From assembly GCF_004006295.1 (NCBI RefSeq), contig NZ_CP026095.1:1536001-1600000 (forward strand): DNA of 64,000 nucleotides, given 5' to 3'. How positions within the stretch are numbered: position 1 is the stretch's first letter; every line of letters starts with the position of its first letter. The notes under the pieces are model-generated. The model was not told where the DNA came from and made no database searches. It saw nothing but the letters and a program-made list of their open reading frames with translations. The position numbers and the translations under genes were made by a program. Below are positions 37,229-48,711 of the stretch, in pieces. This DNA comes from Peribacillus asahii. Its GTDB lineage: Bacteria; Bacillota; Bacilli; Bacillales; DSM-1321.

Positions 37229-38385
37229 ATATCCATGAGTATCAAGGCAAAGAGATTTTAAAGAAATATGGGGTGTCTGTACCGAACGGACGAGTTGCGT
37301 ATACGGTTGAGGAAGCGGTTGATGCAGCAAAAGAACTAGGGACAGATGTCGTTGTTGTCAAGGCTCAAATCCATGCCGGGGGACGTGGAAAAGCCGGTGG
37401 TGTGAAGGTAGCAAAAGATCTTAAAGAAGTGCGTACATATGCCGAAGAACTTCTTGGGAAAACACTTGTAACGCATCAAACCGGACCATCTGGCAAAGAA
37501 GTAAAACGATTGCTTATTGAAGAGGGATGCGATATTCAAAAGGAATATTATATCGGTTTTGTTTTGGATCGTGATTCCGATTGTATCGTACTTATGGCTT
37601 CTGAAGAAGGGGGCACAGACATCGAAGAAGTAGCAGAAAAGAATCCAGAGAAGATTTTTAAAGAATATATCGATCCAGTTGTTGGATTAGTACCTTATCA
37701 GGCGCGAAAGATTGCTTTTCAAATAAATATACCAGATCAAGTGATTAATAAAGCTGTAACGTTCATGCTTGGATTATATAGAGTGTTTATTGAAAAAGAC
37801 TGTTCAATTGTAGAAATTAATCCGTTAGTTGTAACGGGAGATAATCAGGTTTTAGCGTTAGATGCCAAGTTTAATTTTGATGACAATGCTTTATATCGTC
37901 AAAAAGAGGTTATGGCTTATCGGGATTTAGATGAAGAAGATGCAAAAGAAATTGAAGCCTCTAAATATCAGTTAAGTTACATTTCATTAGAAGGAAATAT
38001 CGGTTGCATGGTCAATGGTGCAGGACTTGCGATGGCAACGATGGACATTATTAAACATTATAATGGTGACCCGGCTAACTTCCTTGATGTAGGGGGCGGT
38101 GCGACGGAAGAAAAGGTAAAAGAAGCATTCAAAATTATTTTATCAGATAGTCAGGTTAGAGGAATTTTCGTTAATATTTTTGGAGGAATTATGAAGTGTG
38201 ACATTATTGCTGCGGGAGTAGTAGCAGCAGCGAAGGAATTGGGTCTCGATGTGCCGCTTGTTGTTCGTTTAGAAGGTACAAATGTTGAATTAGGTAAACA
38301 AATTTTACGAGAATCCGGCTTGAATATTACAGCCGCAGAGTCGATGGCAGATGGTGCGCAAAAAATTGTCTCATTAGTTGGTTAA
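37225..38385 (+). CDS. sucC: Succinate-CoA ligase, beta subunit
   Basis: TCA cycle, succinyl-CoA to succinate with nucleotide triphosphate formation. It has 386 residues. It starts [20 protein letters not shown], the ATP-grasp signature of the family, with the [13 protein letters not shown] loop and GGIMKCD near the C-terminus. A good AGGGGG site precedes it. It forms a heterotetramer with SucD, encoded 20 bp downstream. Confidence 0.97.
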   Translation: MNIHEYQGKEILKKYGVSVPNGRVAYTVEEAVDAAKELGTDVVVVKAQIHAGGRGKAGGVKVAKDLKEVRTYAEELLGKTLVTHQTGPSGKEVKRLLIEEGCDIQKEYYIGFVLDRDSDCIVLMASEEGGTDIEEVAEKNPEKIFKEYIDPVVGLVPYQARKIAFQINIPDQVINKAVTFMLGLYRVFIEKDCSIVEINPLVVTGDNQVLALDAKFNFDDNALYRQKEVMAYRDLDEEDAKEIEASKYQLSYISLEGNIGCMVNGAGLAMATMDIIKHYNGDPANFLDVGGGATEEKVKEAFKIILSDSQVRGIFVNIFGGIMKCDIIAAGVVAAAKELGLDVPLVVRLEGTNVELGKQILRESGLNITAAESMADGAQKIVSLVG

Positions 38386-38405
38386 TGAATGGAGGAGGGA
38401 ATGTT

Positions 38406-39308
38406 ATGGCGATTTTTGTTAATAAAGACACAAAGGTTATTGTTCAAGGGATTACAGGCTCAACAGCCGCGTTTCATACGAGTCAGATGCTTGATTATGG
38501 TACAAAAATTGTAGCGGGTGTAACACCGGGGAAAGGCGGCACAGAAATCGAAGGGGTTCCTGTTTATAATACAGTTGCAGAAGCTGTGCGCAAAACGAAT
38601 GCAACCGCTTCTGTTATCTATGTTCCAGCTCCGTTTGCGGCAGATGCGATCCTAGAAGCAGTTGATGCTGAGCTAGACTTAGTGATTTGTATAACTGAGC
38701 ATATTCCGGTGTTAGATATGGTAAAAGTAAAACGATATTTACAAGGCAAAAAGACGAGATTAATAGGACCGAACTGTCCAGGTGTCATTACAGCGGATGA
38801 ATGTAAAATCGGCATTATGCCGGGCTATATTCATACAAAAGGGCATATAGGCGTTGTCTCTCGCTCAGGTACATTAACCTATGAAGCCGTGCATCAATTA
38901 ACGAATGCAGGCATTGGACAAAGTACGGCTGTTGGGATTGGCGGTGACCCGGTCAATGGTACAGATTTTATTGATGTATTAAAGGCCTTCAATGAAGATC
39001 CGGATACACATGCTGTTATTATGATTGGTGAAATCGGCGGAACAGCTGAAGAGGAAGCGGCACGCTGGGTGAAGGCTAATATGAAGAAGCCTGTTGTTGG
39101 CTTTATCGGTGGTCGTACTGCACCTCCGGGAAAACGCATGGGGCATGCAGGTGCAATTATTGCTGGTGGAAAAGGAACGGCGGATGAAAAAATTCGTGTA
39201 ATGAATGAATGCGGGATTCGAGTGGCAGCTACACCGTCTGTCATTGGAGAAACTTTGATTTCCGTTTTAAAAGAGAACGATCTTTATGAAGCTAGTAAAG
39301 TGCGTTAA
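38406..39308 (+). CDS. sucD: Succinate-CoA ligase, alpha subunit
   Basis: Carries the phosphorylated His; binds CoA. It has 300 residues, the standard length. The [11 protein letters not shown]oA-binding motif and the active-site [13 protein letters not shown] are present. The start is ATG 38406 behind GGAGGAGGG; the frame is open further upstream to the sucC stop but that is not needed. A hairpin follows. Confidence 0.97.
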   Translation: MAIFVNKDTKVIVQGITGSTAAFHTSQMLDYGTKIVAGVTPGKGGTEIEGVPVYNTVAEAVRKTNATASVIYVPAPFAADAILEAVDAELDLVICITEHIPVLDMVKVKRYLQGKKTRLIGPNCPGVITADECKIGIMPGYIHTKGHIGVVSRSGTLTYEAVHQLTNAGIGQSTAVGIGGDPVNGTDFIDVLKAFNEDPDTHAVIMIGEIGGTAEEEAARWVKANMKKPVVGFIGGRTAPPGKRMGHAGAIIAGGKGTADEKIRVMNECGIRVAATPSVIGETLISVLKENDLYEASKVR

Positions 39309-39321
39309 ATAATTAGGAAAA

Positions 39322-39356
39322 CCGCCTTTGGCTTATTTTAAGTCAGAGGCGTTGTT
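39322..39356 (+). terminator. Terminator-like hairpin after sucD
   Basis: A 13-bp stem (CGCCTTTGGCTTA / TAAGTCAGAGGCG, two G-T pairs) with a TTT loop, followed by a modest TTGTTGT tail. Confidence 0.65.
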
Positions 39357-39384
39357 GTATTAAGGTATAAATCGTAAGTGTACT

Positions 39385-39433
39385 AAAAAGTCAACTTGGC
39401 AAAGTACTGCATGCTTTTGCCGTCGACTTTTCT
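39385..39433 (+). other. Second hairpin between sucD and dprA
   Basis: AAAAGTC / GACTTTT outer arms with GGCAAAG / CTTTTGCC inner arms form a stem-loop ending in TTTTC, about 30 bp before dprA. It may be a back-up terminator or attenuator. Confidence 0.5.
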
Positions 39434-39463
39434 TCAAAAATCCCCCGTAAGGAGTGTCCTCAT

Positions 39464-40342
39464 TTGAATCCAAAAGACAAGCTTATCCATCTTCATCATT
39501 GTCGCGGCGCTGGTTGGAAAACGATTCAAGCTATTGTTCAAGTCGATCCATTACTATCTTCTCTTTTTACAAAGTCATATGCTGAATGGAAGGATATCGT
39601 GCCGTTGCCTTCAAATAAGCTGCAAATGTTCTTTCGTGATTTACATTCGCTTTCTATTATGGAGAAACTAAGGAGATACGAAGAGTGCCATATTCAGTGT
39701 TTAACGATGTTTGACGAAGAATATCCTTATTTGCTTCAACAAATCTTTGACCCCCCTTGGGTGCTTTATATGAAAGGGAGAAAAGAATTATTAAAGGAAC
39801 AGAACACATTAGCTATCGTCGGGACGAGAACGCCGACAACATACGGCCTAGGGGCATTAAAGACTATTCTTCCCAAGTTAGTTGAGAAGAACTTTACTAT
39901 TATTAGTGGAGTCGCTGCAGGCATTGATGCTGCTGCTCATATGGTTACCCTTAATGAAGGAGGAAAAACCATCGGTGTTTTAGGAGGGGGGCTGCTGCAC
40001 ATTTATCCGAAAAGGAATGTACAATTGGCAGAGACAATGATGAAACAAGGTCTCTTGTTGTCAGAAATACCTCCGATGAGACGGGCAGAACCATGGATGT
40101 TTCCCGTGCGCAATCGAATTATTAGCGGTTTATCAAGAGGAGTGCTTGTTATAGAGGCGAGAAAAAGAAGTGGTACACTTATTACAGCACAGGCTGCTCT
40201 TGAGCAAGGAAGAGATGTCTATGCCTTGCCTGGGAATATTTTAAGTCCTCAGTCTACAGGTACTAATCAATTAATTCAGGATGGAGCCAAGCTTGTGCTA
40301 GCCGCTTCAGATATCGAGGAAGAGTATGCAAATCTTTTTTAA
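39464..40342 (+). CDS. dprA: DNA processing protein DprA
   Basis: Loads RecA on incoming single-stranded DNA in natural transformation. It has 292 residues and starts at TTG 39464 behind AAGGAG. An N-terminal helical part is followed by the Rossmann-like fold with VGTRTPTTYG, ISGVAAGIDAAAH and GGGLLHIYPKRN. A C-terminal DML1-like helix-turn-helix is missing, as in Bacillus. It is separately placed between sucD and topA, the usual order. Confidence 0.94.
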   Translation: MNPKDKLIHLHHCRGAGWKTIQAIVQVDPLLSSLFTKSYAEWKDIVPLPSNKLQMFFRDLHSLSIMEKLRRYEECHIQCLTMFDEEYPYLLQQIFDPPWVLYMKGRKELLKEQNTLAIVGTRTPTTYGLGALKTILPKLVEKNFTIISGVAAGIDAAAHMVTLNEGGKTIGVLGGGLLHIYPKRNVQLAETMMKQGLLLSEIPPMRRAEPWMFPVRNRIISGLSRGVLVIEARKRSGTLITAQAALEQGRDVYALPGNILSPQSTGTNQLIQDGAKLVLAASDIEEEYANLF

Positions 40343-40457
40343 ACGACTTTGTTAAACAATAGGGCGGTTCATAATATCTTGTAATCCAGCCTTTTATATA
40401 GGGGGAATTTTAGGGGGAATGTGCAAAAGTAATACAATTTATACAGGGAATTTTTAT

Positions 40458-40515
40458 AAAAAGGGTTGAAATTTTTGTAAAATTGTTATAAATTTTGCAA
40501 AACCCCTTTTTGTCT
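40458..40515 (+). terminator. Probable terminator of dprA
   Basis: AAAAAGGG-TT pairs with AACCCCTTTTT across a 35-base AT-rich loop that can itself pair partly (AAATTTTTG with AAATTTTG-type segments). T-rich end TTTTTGTC. The loop is long, so confidence is moderate. Confidence 0.45.
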
Positions 40516-40543
40516 AGATAGAGGTTAACAATGGAAAGAGATA

Positions 40544-40572
40544 TTGACAAATGAATTTTGAATGATTAATAA
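40544..40572 (+). promoter_or_regulatory. Sigma-A promoter of topA
   Basis: TTGACA, 17-bp spacer, TAATAA, about 42 bp before the topA start. Confidence 0.65.
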
Positions 40573-40613
40573 TAGTGAAGATTTATATTACCTCTTTGAG
40601 GAGGACTTGTTGA

Positions 40614-42689
40614 ATGTCAGATTACTTAGTGATAGTAGAATCGCCGGCGAAGGCGAAGACGATAGAGCGTTACTTAGGAAAAAAATATAAAGTTAAAGCT
40701 TCAATGGGACATGTTCGCGATTTACCTAAAAGTCAAATGGGGGTAGATGTTGAGCAGGACTATGAGCCTAAATATATAACAATTCGCGGAAAAGGTCCTG
40801 TATTAAAGGAATTAAAGACCGCTGCTAAAAAAGCAAAGAAAATTTACCTCGCAGCTGACCCCGATAGAGAAGGGGAGGCGATTGCTTGGCATTTAGCTCA
40901 TAGTTTAAATGTAGATATTCATTCAGATTGCCGTGTGGTATTTAATGAAATTACAAAGGATGCCATTAAAGAATCGTTTAAATCACCTAGACCAATTAAT
41001 ATGAGTCTAGTCGATGCTCAACAAGCGAGACGTGTTCTAGACCGCTTAGTAGGCTATAACATTAGTCCTTTGCTTTGGAAAAAAGTAAAAAAAGGACTAA
41101 GTGCAGGACGCGTTCAATCTGTGGCCGTTCGAATGATTATTGATCGCGAAAAAGAAATAAAAGATTTTGTTCCGGAAGAATATTGGAGCATTAGAGCGGA
41201 TTTTGTTAAAGGAAAGGAACAATTCGAAGGTGCTTTTTTCAGCTTAAATGGTGAGCGAACGGAATTAAAAAGTGAAGAAGATGTGAAAAAAGTACTAGCT
41301 AACTTAGAGGGCAGTGAGTTTAAGATTGCAGGTGTAACTAAAAAAGAACGTAAGCGTAATCCCGCAGCGCCTTTCACAACGTCTTCTTTACAGCAAGAAG
41401 CGGCGCGGAAATTAAATTTTCGTGCTAAAAAAACGATGATGCTCGCTCAACAATTATATGAAGGAATTGAGCTTGGCAAAGAAGGAACCATCGGGTTAAT
41501 TACTTATATGAGAACGGATTCTACACGAGTTTCGGACGTGGCTAAGCAAGAAGTGCATACATATATTGAAAGCACATACGGGCAAGAATATATGCAAGCA
41601 GAGCAGAGGAAAGAAAAGAAACAAACCAATGCGCAAGATGCTCATGAAGCTGTGCGACCAACGAGTACATTACGTGAACCGAGTTCGGTAAAAGAATTTC
41701 TTTCTCGTGATCAATTCCGTTTATATAAATTGATTTGGGAACGTTTTGTAGCTAGTCAGATGGCTGCAGCGGTTATGGATACGATGAGCGTTGATCTTCA
41801 AAATGGTCCTGTTTTATTCCGTGCTAATGGCTCGAAAATTAAGTTTCCAGGTTTTATGAAAGTGTACGTGGAAGGAACTGATGATTCCGTTGAGGAGAAA
41901 AATAATTTACTGCCAGATGTAGTGGAAGACGACATCTATTTTTCGAAAGATGTAGAGCCGAAGCAGCATTTTACGCAGCCGCCTCCACGCTATACAGAGG
42001 CAAGGCTTGTCCGTACATTAGAGGAGCTTGGAATAGGTCGACCATCAACGTATGCGCCAACCCTGGATACGATTCAGAAACGAGGATACGTAACGCTCGA
42101 TAACAAACGTTTTGTGCCAACGGAGCTTGGAGAAATTGTGTTAGAGCTTATTCGTGAGTTTTTCCCAGATATTTTAGATGTTGAATTTACAGCCAAAATG
42201 GAGCAGCAATTTGATGGTGTCGAAGAAGGCCAGATAGAATGGATTAAAGTAATTGATGAATTTTATCAAGACTTTGCCATTGATTTAGCAAAAGCTGAAG
42301 CTGAAATGGAGAAAATCGAAATCAAAGATGAACCAGCAGGCGAAGATTGCGAAGAATGTGGTCATGAGATGGTCTTTAAAATGGGACGTTATGGAAAGTT
42401 TATGGCTTGCAGCAATTTCCCAGACTGTCGCAATACGAAGCCAATCGTAAAGAAAATTGGTGTGAAGTGTCCGAAGTGTAAGGAAGGCGACATCATTGAA
42501 CGAAAAAGTAAAAAACGTCGTCTCTTTTACGGTTGTGATACATATCCAAGCTGTGATTTTATTTCCTGGGATAAGCCATTACCAAGAAGCTGTCCAAAAT
42601 GCGAAGGCATATTAGTGGAGAAGAAGTTGAAAAAAGGAATGCAAGTTCAATGTATAGAGTGTGATTACAAAGAAGAGCCACAAAGTTAA
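40614..42689 (+). CDS. topA: DNA topoisomerase I
   Basis: Relaxes negative supercoils. It has 691 residues, as in Bacillus. The TOPRIM domain ([20 protein letters not shown], with the [13 protein letters not shown] motif) is followed by the core with the catalytic Tyr298 in [11 protein letters not shown]. The C-terminus contains three Cys4 zinc-finger units ([27 protein letters not shown]). A GAGGAGG site precedes the ATG. A strong terminator follows. Confidence 0.97.
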   Translation: MSDYLVIVESPAKAKTIERYLGKKYKVKASMGHVRDLPKSQMGVDVEQDYEPKYITIRGKGPVLKELKTAAKKAKKIYLAADPDREGEAIAWHLAHSLNVDIHSDCRVVFNEITKDAIKESFKSPRPINMSLVDAQQARRVLDRLVGYNISPLLWKKVKKGLSAGRVQSVAVRMIIDREKEIKDFVPEEYWSIRADFVKGKEQFEGAFFSLNGERTELKSEEDVKKVLANLEGSEFKIAGVTKKERKRNPAAPFTTSSLQQEAARKLNFRAKKTMMLAQQLYEGIELGKEGTIGLITYMRTDSTRVSDVAKQEVHTYIESTYGQEYMQAEQRKEKKQTNAQDAHEAVRPTSTLREPSSVKEFLSRDQFRLYKLIWERFVASQMAAAVMDTMSVDLQNGPVLFRANGSKIKFPGFMKVYVEGTDDSVEEKNNLLPDVVEDDIYFSKDVEPKQHFTQPPPRYTEARLVRTLEELGIGRPSTYAPTLDTIQKRGYVTLDNKRFVPTELGEIVLELIREFFPDILDVEFTAKMEQQFDGVEEGQIEWIKVIDEFYQDFAIDLAKAEAEMEKIEIKDEPAGEDCEECGHEMVFKMGRYGKFMACSNFPDCRNTKPIVKKIGVKCPKCKEGDIIERKSKKRRLFYGCDTYPSCDFISWDKPLPRSCPKCEGILVEKKLKKGMQVQCIECDYKEEPQS

Positions 42690-42696
42690 ATGGTTA

Positions 42697-42727
42697 GAAA
42701 AGGTGAGCCCAGGCTCACCTTTTCTTT
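42697..42727 (+). terminator. Terminator after topA
   Basis: Perfect AAAAGGTGAGCC / GGCTCACCTTTT stem with a CA-type loop and a TTTTCTTT tail. Confidence 0.88.
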
Positions 42728-43384
42728 GTGTAGGTCGGATAGATAAAAGAGGATGGAAGAAGGGCAATCATGTAAGCTTGCGGCCTTTTATTGTCTAAAA
42801 AAAGAGAGGTGTCTAATGAGTGTATATTAGTTTGATAATGGAGAAGGCACTCGCTTTTTTAGGGAAATTATAAAGGGATTCTTTTGGTTGGGGACTATGT
42901 GCATGAACTTGTTATTTCGTACGATTTTTGGTTTAAAGGAATCAAAAACCAACAAGGTTATGTAACAGAGCATTGTTGGAGGAAATACGGTGATAGATCG
43001 AAAAACTTTTTTATTTAGCGAAGGTGATGTACAATGCAGTGGACAATTCCTTTTGTTTAACGATATAATGTTTAATTGCGGTCTAGGAATAAAAAAGGAT
43101 GTCGCGCATCTAAGCACATAGAGGTCACTATTTCCCGTAAAATAATGAATGAAAATTTGTGAGTGAATATATGAGAAGGTAGATCAAAATCATAATTTTA
43201 TTTGAACTATAAAATGAACATGACCTGTCTAGAAGAGAGGCACTCGCTGTGTTTTTTAAAGGCAGGCTGTACTAAATCATAGTGTTAATCAAACGGTTTT
43301 TTGCGTCCAGTTTCCTCGTGTATTGGGAATTAACTAAGGCGCCTTGTGCTTTTCTTATCATATCTTTATATGGAGGTTCGTAAA
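42728..43384 (+). other. 657-bp region without an assigned gene between topA and trmFO
   Basis: No conserved gene found. It contains short protein-like open frames in changing frames, for example a ~50-codon stretch near 42868-43015 (reading ...VHELVISYDFWFKG...) without a good start. It also contains the small frame listed at 42990. The 10-mer GGCACTCGCT occurs twice, at about 42846 and 43238. It looks like decayed coding sequence, but I cannot name the origin. Confidence 0.4.
42990..43121 (+). CDS. Possible 43-residue small protein
   Basis: GTG 42990 to TAG 43119, 43 codons, with a good ribosome binding site (TTGGAGG, 7 bp before). It begins MIDRKTFLFSEGDVQCSGQF and contains two Cys residues (NDIMFNCG). 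No family recognised and no clear promoter. It may be a remnant of a longer gene, because neighbouring frames also look protein-like. Confidence 0.25.
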   Translation: MIDRKTFLFSEGDVQCSGQFLLFNDIMFNCGLGIKKDVAHLST

Positions 43385-44692
43385 ATGAAAGAAGCAAAAG
43401 TTAATGTGATTGGAGCAGGTCTTGCAGGAAGTGAAGCTGCGTGGCAACTGGCTAATCGAGGAATTCAAGTTCGTTTGTATGAAATGCGTCCAGTGAAGCA
43501 AACACCAGCTCATCATACTGATAAGTTCGCAGAGCTTGTATGCTCTAACTCTTTGCGTGGCAACGCGTTAACGAATGCGGTAGGCGTTTTGAAAGAAGAA
43601 ATGCGCATGCTCAATTCAGTTATTATCGCAGCAGCCGATGCGTGTGCAGTTCCTGCTGGCGGAGCTCTTGCAGTAGATCGACATGAATTTGCAGCACGTG
43701 TGACAGATTTAGTGAAAAATCATCCTAATGTAACCGTTGTAAATGAAGAGGTAACAACGATTCCTGAAGGCCCAACGGTCATTGCGACGGGACCTCTTAC
43801 AAGCCAAGCATTATCGAATAGTTTGAAGGAGATTATGGAGGAAGAGTATTTATATTTTTATGATGCTGCTGCACCAATCGTTGAAAAAGATAGCATTGAT
43901 ATGAATAAAGTGTACTTAAAATCCCGTTATGATAAAGGAGAAGCCGCTTACTTAAACTGTCCGATGACGGAAGAGGAATTTGATCGTTTCCATGAAGCGT
44001 TAATCACAGCGGAAACTGTTCCATTAAAAGAGTTTGAGAAAGAAATCTTCTTTGAAGGATGTATGCCAATTGAAGTAATGGCGGCACGCGGGAAGAAGAC
44101 TATGCTGTTTGGGCCGATGAAACCAGTTGGACTAGAAGATCCGAAAACAGGTAAAAGACCTTTTGCTGTTGTTCAATTACGCCAAGATGATGCAGCAGGT
44201 ACGTTATATAACTTAGTAGGCTTTCAAACGCATTTGAAATGGGGGCCACAGAAGGAAGTCCTTCGATTAATTCCAGGTCTTGAAAATGTGGAAATTGTTC
44301 GATACGGGGTTATGCATCGCAATACGTTTATTAATTCACCAAAAGTATTGAAATCAACGTATCAATTTAAAAATCGTGATGATCTTTTCTTTGCAGGTCA
44401 AATGACGGGTGTAGAAGGGTATGTGGAATCGGCTGCTTCAGGATTAGTTGCAGGAATGAATGCGGCTCGAATGATGATGGATCAAGAGCCAATTGTATTC
44501 CCACAAGAAACAGCGATTGGAAGTATGGCTCACTATATTACGTCAACAAATGCAAAAACATTCCAACCGATGAATGCTAATTTTGGATTATTCCCAGACC
44601 TTGGTGTTAGAATTAAGTCGAAGAAAGAACGATATGAAATGCATGCTAATCGCGCTTTACAAACAATTCAGAACTTTATGAAAAGTTTGTGA
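43385..44692 (+). CDS. trmFO: tRNA (uracil54-C5)-methyltransferase, folate-dependent, TrmFO
   Basis: Uses methylene-tetrahydrofolate and FAD to make ribothymidine at tRNA position 54. It has 435 residues, the B. subtilis length. The FAD-binding motif is [13 protein letters not shown] at residues 8-20, and the catalytic Cys region includes [16 protein letters not shown]. The start is ATG 43385 behind ATGGAGG; the longer frame from 43346 is not supported. It is followed by xerC after 59 bp, the usual order. Confidence 0.96.
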   Translation: MKEAKVNVIGAGLAGSEAAWQLANRGIQVRLYEMRPVKQTPAHHTDKFAELVCSNSLRGNALTNAVGVLKEEMRMLNSVIIAAADACAVPAGGALAVDRHEFAARVTDLVKNHPNVTVVNEEVTTIPEGPTVIATGPLTSQALSNSLKEIMEEEYLYFYDAAAPIVEKDSIDMNKVYLKSRYDKGEAAYLNCPMTEEEFDRFHEALITAETVPLKEFEKEIFFEGCMPIEVMAARGKKTMLFGPMKPVGLEDPKTGKRPFAVVQLRQDDAAGTLYNLVGFQTHLKWGPQKEVLRLIPGLENVEIVRYGVMHRNTFINSPKVLKSTYQFKNRDDLFFAGQMTGVEGYVESAASGLVAGMNAARMMMDQEPIVFPQETAIGSMAHYITSTNAKTFQPMNANFGLFPDLGVRIKSKKERYEMHANRALQTIQNFMKSL

Positions 44693-44751
44693 AATATTTG
44701 CTTGCAGTCAGTAAGTGTGATACGATTTAGTAGCCTTTGAGAGGTGTATGT

Positions 44752-45654
44752 ATGGTGGATACGAAAAAAGCGTTACAATTGTTTATAGAATATTTACAAA
44801 TTGAGAAGAACTGTTCACCTTATACAATTGATAATTACAAACGAGATCTTGGCGAATTTTTTTTGTTCTTAGAGACACAGAACATTCAGCAATTAGCGTT
44901 GGTTGAATATTTTGATGCTCGTCTATTTTTAACAACTTTATATGAACGAGATTTATCTAAACGGACAGTTGCAAGGAAGATATCTTGCTTACGAACCTTT
45001 TATAAATTTTTAGTACGAGAAGGGACGGTGGGGGAAAATCCATTTTCCCTCTTAGCTCTACCTAAAAAAGAACAAAAGCTGCCTCGTTTTCTTTATGAGG
45101 AAGAGATCAATCAGCTGTTTTCTGCTTTAAATAAAGACACACCGATGGGCTTGCGGGATGCTGCTTTATTAGAGGTCCTTTATGCAACAGGGACTCGAAT
45201 TAGTGAATGCTGCAACATTCAATTACAAGATATTGACTTCTCTCTTGAAACGATTTTAGTGCATGGGAAAGGGAAAAAAGATCGATATGTACCATTTGGT
45301 CAATGTGCTAAAGAGGCTCTACAGACTTACATAAATATAGCACGTACCGAGACGATGTCTTCTTATCGAACATCTCATTCCTATTTGTTTATTAATTATC
45401 GTGGAGAGCCATTAACTGTTAGAGGAGCTCATTATGTGTTAAATGAATGCATTAAAAAAGCTGCGGCAAATGGGAAGCTGCATCCTCATATGTTAAGGCA
45501 TTCGTTTGCCACGCATTTATTAAATAATGGAGCGGATTTAAGAACGGTTCAAGAGCTTTTAGGGCATTCCAAAATTTCATCTACTCAAATTTATACGCAT
45601 GTAACAAAAGAGCAGCTTAGAAAAGTATATAATTCAACACATCCAAGGGCTTAA
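44752..45654 (+). CDS. xerC: Tyrosine recombinase XerC (CodV)
   Basis: Resolves chromosome dimers at dif together with XerD. It has 300 residues. The N-terminal SAM-like domain is about 1-90. The catalytic set is complete: Arg149, Lys173, His246, Arg249 (HMLRH), His272 and the nucleophile Tyr281. The start is ATG 44752 behind GAGAGGTG. Adjacent to hslV, as in the B. subtilis codV-clpQ-clpY-codY operon; the intervening bases are only 25. Confidence 0.95.
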   Translation: MVDTKKALQLFIEYLQIEKNCSPYTIDNYKRDLGEFFLFLETQNIQQLALVEYFDARLFLTTLYERDLSKRTVARKISCLRTFYKFLVREGTVGENPFSLLALPKKEQKLPRFLYEEEINQLFSALNKDTPMGLRDAALLEVLYATGTRISECCNIQLQDIDFSLETILVHGKGKKDRYVPFGQCAKEALQTYINIARTETMSSYRTSHSYLFINYRGEPLTVRGAHYVLNECIKKAAANGKLHPHMLRHSFATHLLNNGADLRTVQELLGHSKISSTQIYTHVTKEQLRKVYNSTHPRA

Positions 45655-45679
45655 TACGCTTTTCGAAAGGGGTATTCTT

Positions 45680-46207
45680 ATGACAACCATTTTTGCTGTT
45701 CATCATAATGGACAATGTGCGATGTCTGGCGACGGTCAAGTGACATTAGGAAACTCAGTCGTGATGAAGCATACAGCGAGAAAAGTGAGAAAGATTTTTA
45801 ACGGTAATGTGCTGGCGGGATTTGCTGGATCTGTAGCGGATGCTTTTACTTTATTTGAAATGTTTGAGGCGAAGCTTGAAGAATATAATGGTAATCTTCA
45901 GCGGGCGGCTGTCGAAATGGCAAAGCAATGGCGCAGTGATAATATTTTGCGCAAGCTTGAAGCGATGTTAGTCGTAATGGATCGGAAACATTTGTTACTT
46001 GTCTCAGGTACAGGGGAAGTGATTGAGCCAGATGATGGAATTTTAGCGATTGGTTCTGGCGGTAATTACGCTCTAGCTGCAGGGCGAGCTTTAAAGCGGT
46101 TTTCCGCTGAGCAGTTATCGGCGAGAGACATTGCAGAGTCTGCATTAAACATTGCAGCTGAAATCTGTGTGTTTACGAATTCAAATATTATTGTAGAAGA
46201 GCTGTAA
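45680..46207 (+). CDS. hslV: ATP-dependent protease peptidase subunit HslV (ClpQ)
   Basis: Proteolytic chamber of HslUV. It has 175 residues. It starts [20 protein letters not shown], so Met removal leaves an N-terminal Thr nucleophile, the canonical HslV mechanism; B. subtilis ClpQ has an N-terminal extension and was reported to use Ser instead. The KHTARKVRK and [14 protein letters not shown] segments are typical. No in-frame start lies upstream, and the AAGGGG site supports ATG 45680. The hslU gene follows 15 bp later. Confidence 0.95.
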   Translation: MTTIFAVHHNGQCAMSGDGQVTLGNSVVMKHTARKVRKIFNGNVLAGFAGSVADAFTLFEMFEAKLEEYNGNLQRAAVEMAKQWRSDNILRKLEAMLVVMDRKHLLLVSGTGEVIEPDDGILAIGSGGNYALAAGRALKRFSAEQLSARDIAESALNIAAEICVFTNSNIIVEEL

Positions 46208-46222
46208 GGGAGGAGCGCAAAA

Positions 46223-47629
46223 ATGGCAAAGAAAGCTGCTTTAACACCGAGACAAATTGTTGAGAAATTGGATCAATATATTGTAGGTCAAAAAGAGGCA
46301 AAGCGTGCTGTAGCTGTTGCCCTTCGCAATCGTTATCGTAGAAGTCTTTTATCCGATCAGTTACGTGATGAAGTCGTTCCGAAAAATATTTTAATGATTG
46401 GACCGACTGGTGTTGGAAAAACAGAAATTGCTCGCCGAATGGCGAAGCTTGTTGGAGCTCCTTTTATTAAAATTGAGGCTACGAAATTTACAGAAGTCGG
46501 TTATGTCGGCCGCGATGTGGAGTCAATGGTTCGAGATTTAGTGGAGACATCAGTCCGTCTTGTGAAAGAAGAAAAGATGGTGAGCGTTAAAGAACGAGCA
46601 GAAGAACAAGCCAATCGCCGTTTAATTGAATTGCTTGTTCCATCAACAAAAAAGCAAAACAATTTTAAAAATCCATTAGAAGCATTGTTTGGTGGAAGCC
46701 AAGTGCAAGAAGAAACGGTTGAATCATATTCTGAGGATGTAAGCTTGCAGCAAAAGCGCAAACTGATTGCGGACCGCTTAGCCAAAGGTGAACTAGAAAA
46801 CGAAATTATTACGGTAGAGGTTGAAGAACAACAAGCATCGATGTTTGATTTATTACAAGGTTCGGGCATGGAACAGATGGGTATGAATATGCAAGATGTT
46901 CTAGGCGGACTAATGCCGAAGAAGAAGAAAAAGCGTAAGCTGAAGGTAAGTGAGGCGCGCGGTGTTTTAGTGAATGAAGAAGCGGCGAAGCTTATCGATA
47001 TGGACGAAGTGACACAAGATGCTGTGAGGCGCGCGGAGCAAACCGGAATTATTTTTATTGATGAAATTGATAAAATTGCAAGCAAACAGTCCGGTTCGTC
47101 TTCAGCTGATGTTTCTCGTGAAGGGGTTCAACGGGATATTTTACCGATTGTAGAAGGATCAACCGTTGTAACAAAATATGGATCTGTTAAGACAGATCAT
47201 GTGTTATTTATTGCAGCTGGGGCGTTTCATATGGCTAAACCTTCTGATTTAATTCCGGAATTACAAGGAAGATTTCCAATTCGTGTTGAGTTACAGAAAC
47301 TAACGGTTGATGATTTTGTACGGATTTTACATGAGCCAGATAATGCTTTATTAAAACAGTATATAGCATTATTGGAAACAGAAGGTATACAAATTGAATT
47401 TTCTGACGATGCTATTGGTAAGATTGCGGAAGTAGCGTTTGAAGTCAACCAAAATACGGATAATATCGGGGCAAGACGTCTTCATACAATCATGGAACGT
47501 TTATTAGAAGATTTGTCGTTTGAAGCACCGGAGATTACCCTTGAGAAGATTACAATAACACCGCAATATGTAGAAGAGAAGTTAGGCTCTATTGCGCGTA
47601 ATAAAGACTTAAGTCAATTTATTTTATAA
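46223..47629 (+). CDS. hslU: ATP-dependent protease ATPase subunit HslU (ClpY)
   Basis: AAA+ unfoldase of HslUV, 468 residues. The N-terminal motif [17 protein letters not shown] is followed by Walker [10 protein letters not shown]. An inserted I-domain (about 110-240) is rich in charged residues ([12 protein letters not shown]). Walker [12 protein letters not shown] and the C-terminal sensor-2 GARRLHT follow. The C-terminus ending SQFIL is what docks into HslV. A GGGAGGAG site precedes the ATG. Confidence 0.96.
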   Translation: MAKKAALTPRQIVEKLDQYIVGQKEAKRAVAVALRNRYRRSLLSDQLRDEVVPKNILMIGPTGVGKTEIARRMAKLVGAPFIKIEATKFTEVGYVGRDVESMVRDLVETSVRLVKEEKMVSVKERAEEQANRRLIELLVPSTKKQNNFKNPLEALFGGSQVQEETVESYSEDVSLQQKRKLIADRLAKGELENEIITVEVEEQQASMFDLLQGSGMEQMGMNMQDVLGGLMPKKKKKRKLKVSEARGVLVNEEAAKLIDMDEVTQDAVRRAEQTGIIFIDEIDKIASKQSGSSSADVSREGVQRDILPIVEGSTVVTKYGSVKTDHVLFIAAGAFHMAKPSDLIPELQGRFPIRVELQKLTVDDFVRILHEPDNALLKQYIALLETEGIQIEFSDDAIGKIAEVAFEVNQNTDNIGARRLHTIMERLLEDLSFEAPEITLEKITITPQYVEEKLGSIARNKDLSQFIL

Positions 47630-47673
47630 TTAATGATTGAGATGGATAGGCACTATTGGGAGGAACAATAAAG

Positions 47674-48453
47674 ATGAACTTATTAAGTAAAACAAGAAAA
47701 ATTAATGCAATGCTCCAAAAAGCAGCCGGTAAACCTGTGAATTTTAAAGAAATGGCCGACAGTTTAAGTGAAGTGATTGACGCGAATGTATTCGTTGTAA
47801 GTCGTCGAGGAAAATTATTAGGTATTTCTATTAGTCAAAAAATTGAAAATGAACGCTTAATAAAAATGTATGAAGAGAGACAATTCCCTGAACAATATAC
47901 GAAGAATTTATTTAATATACAAGAAACTTCTCCTAATTTGACTATGGATAGTGAGTATACAGTTTTCCCGATTGAAAATAAAGATCTCTTCGCTAATGGA
48001 TTAACAACGATTGTACCAATTATCGGTGGTGGTGAGCGTTTAGGTACATTAGTTCTGGCTCGTTTAGAAGAAAAATTTGAAGATGATGATTTAATTTTAG
48101 CGGAATATGGTGCAACGGTAGTAGGAATGGAAATCTTGCGTGAAAAAGCAGAAGAAATTGAAGAAGAGGCTCGCAGTAAAGCTGTTGTACAAATGGCAAT
48201 CTCTTCATTATCCTATAGTGAATTAGAAGCAATTGAGCATATTTTTGAAGAATTAAAAGGGAATGAAGGGCTGTTAGTAGCATCTAAAATTGCTGACCGT
48301 GTCGGCATTACACGTTCCGTTATTGTAAATGCTCTTCGTAAGTTAGAAAGCGCTGGGGTTATTGAATCTCGCTCTTTAGGTATGAAGGGGACATATATTA
48401 AAGTATTGAATGATAAATTTTTACTTGAATTAGAGAAATTAAAAAATAGTTAA
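47674..48453 (+). CDS. codY: GTP-sensing pleiotropic repressor CodY
   Basis: Branched-chain amino acid and GTP-responsive regulator of stationary-phase and motility genes. It has 259 residues, the standard length. The N-terminal GAF ligand domain starts [15 protein letters not shown]. The C-terminal winged helix-turn-helix contains [24 protein letters not shown], the conserved DNA-reading helix. The start is ATG 47674 behind TGGGAGG; the upstream in-frame ATG at 47656 is inside the ribosome binding region. It lies just upstream of the fla/che operon, and a candidate CodY site is at 49232. Confidence 0.97.
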   Translation: MNLLSKTRKINAMLQKAAGKPVNFKEMADSLSEVIDANVFVVSRRGKLLGISISQKIENERLIKMYEERQFPEQYTKNLFNIQETSPNLTMDSEYTVFPIENKDLFANGLTTIVPIIGGGERLGTLVLARLEEKFEDDDLILAEYGATVVGMEILREKAEEIEEEARSKAVVQMAISSLSYSELEAIEHIFEELKGNEGLLVASKIADRVGITRSVIVNALRKLESAGVIESRSLGMKGTYIKVLNDKFLLELEKLKNS

Positions 48454-48473
48454 TAGAAGAACAGCAAGAGAAT

Positions 48474-48521
48474 AGGGTCTTGTAATGTCCTAAGTAAAAG
48501 GATATTACAAGGCTCTTTTTG
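48474..48521 (+). terminator. Terminator after codY
   Basis: GGGTCTTGTAATGTCCT pairs with AGGATATTACAAGGCTC (few G-T pairs) followed by TTTTT. It ends the xerC-hslVU-codY transcript. Confidence 0.82.
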
Positions 48522-48711
48522 ATGTTATATTTCCTACGAAAGCGGCGGTCTAGCTTTGACAGCTTATATGACCCCGAGAGGCTAGAAGATTATAGCTGCA
48601 GTAGAGTATCTATCCCTTGTCTATATTCCTTATTTCCTCATAAGTTTGAGGCCGGAGTCTTGATTTTTCGTTAAGTGTTGGGTGAAAAGTTATAATGGAG
48701 AACATTTTTTG

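Noticed and set aside
46501..47085. Minus-strand open frame of 194 codons
   Set aside because: Antisense to hslU; its Ser/Phe-rich composition is that of an antisense shadow and no ribosome binding site is seen.
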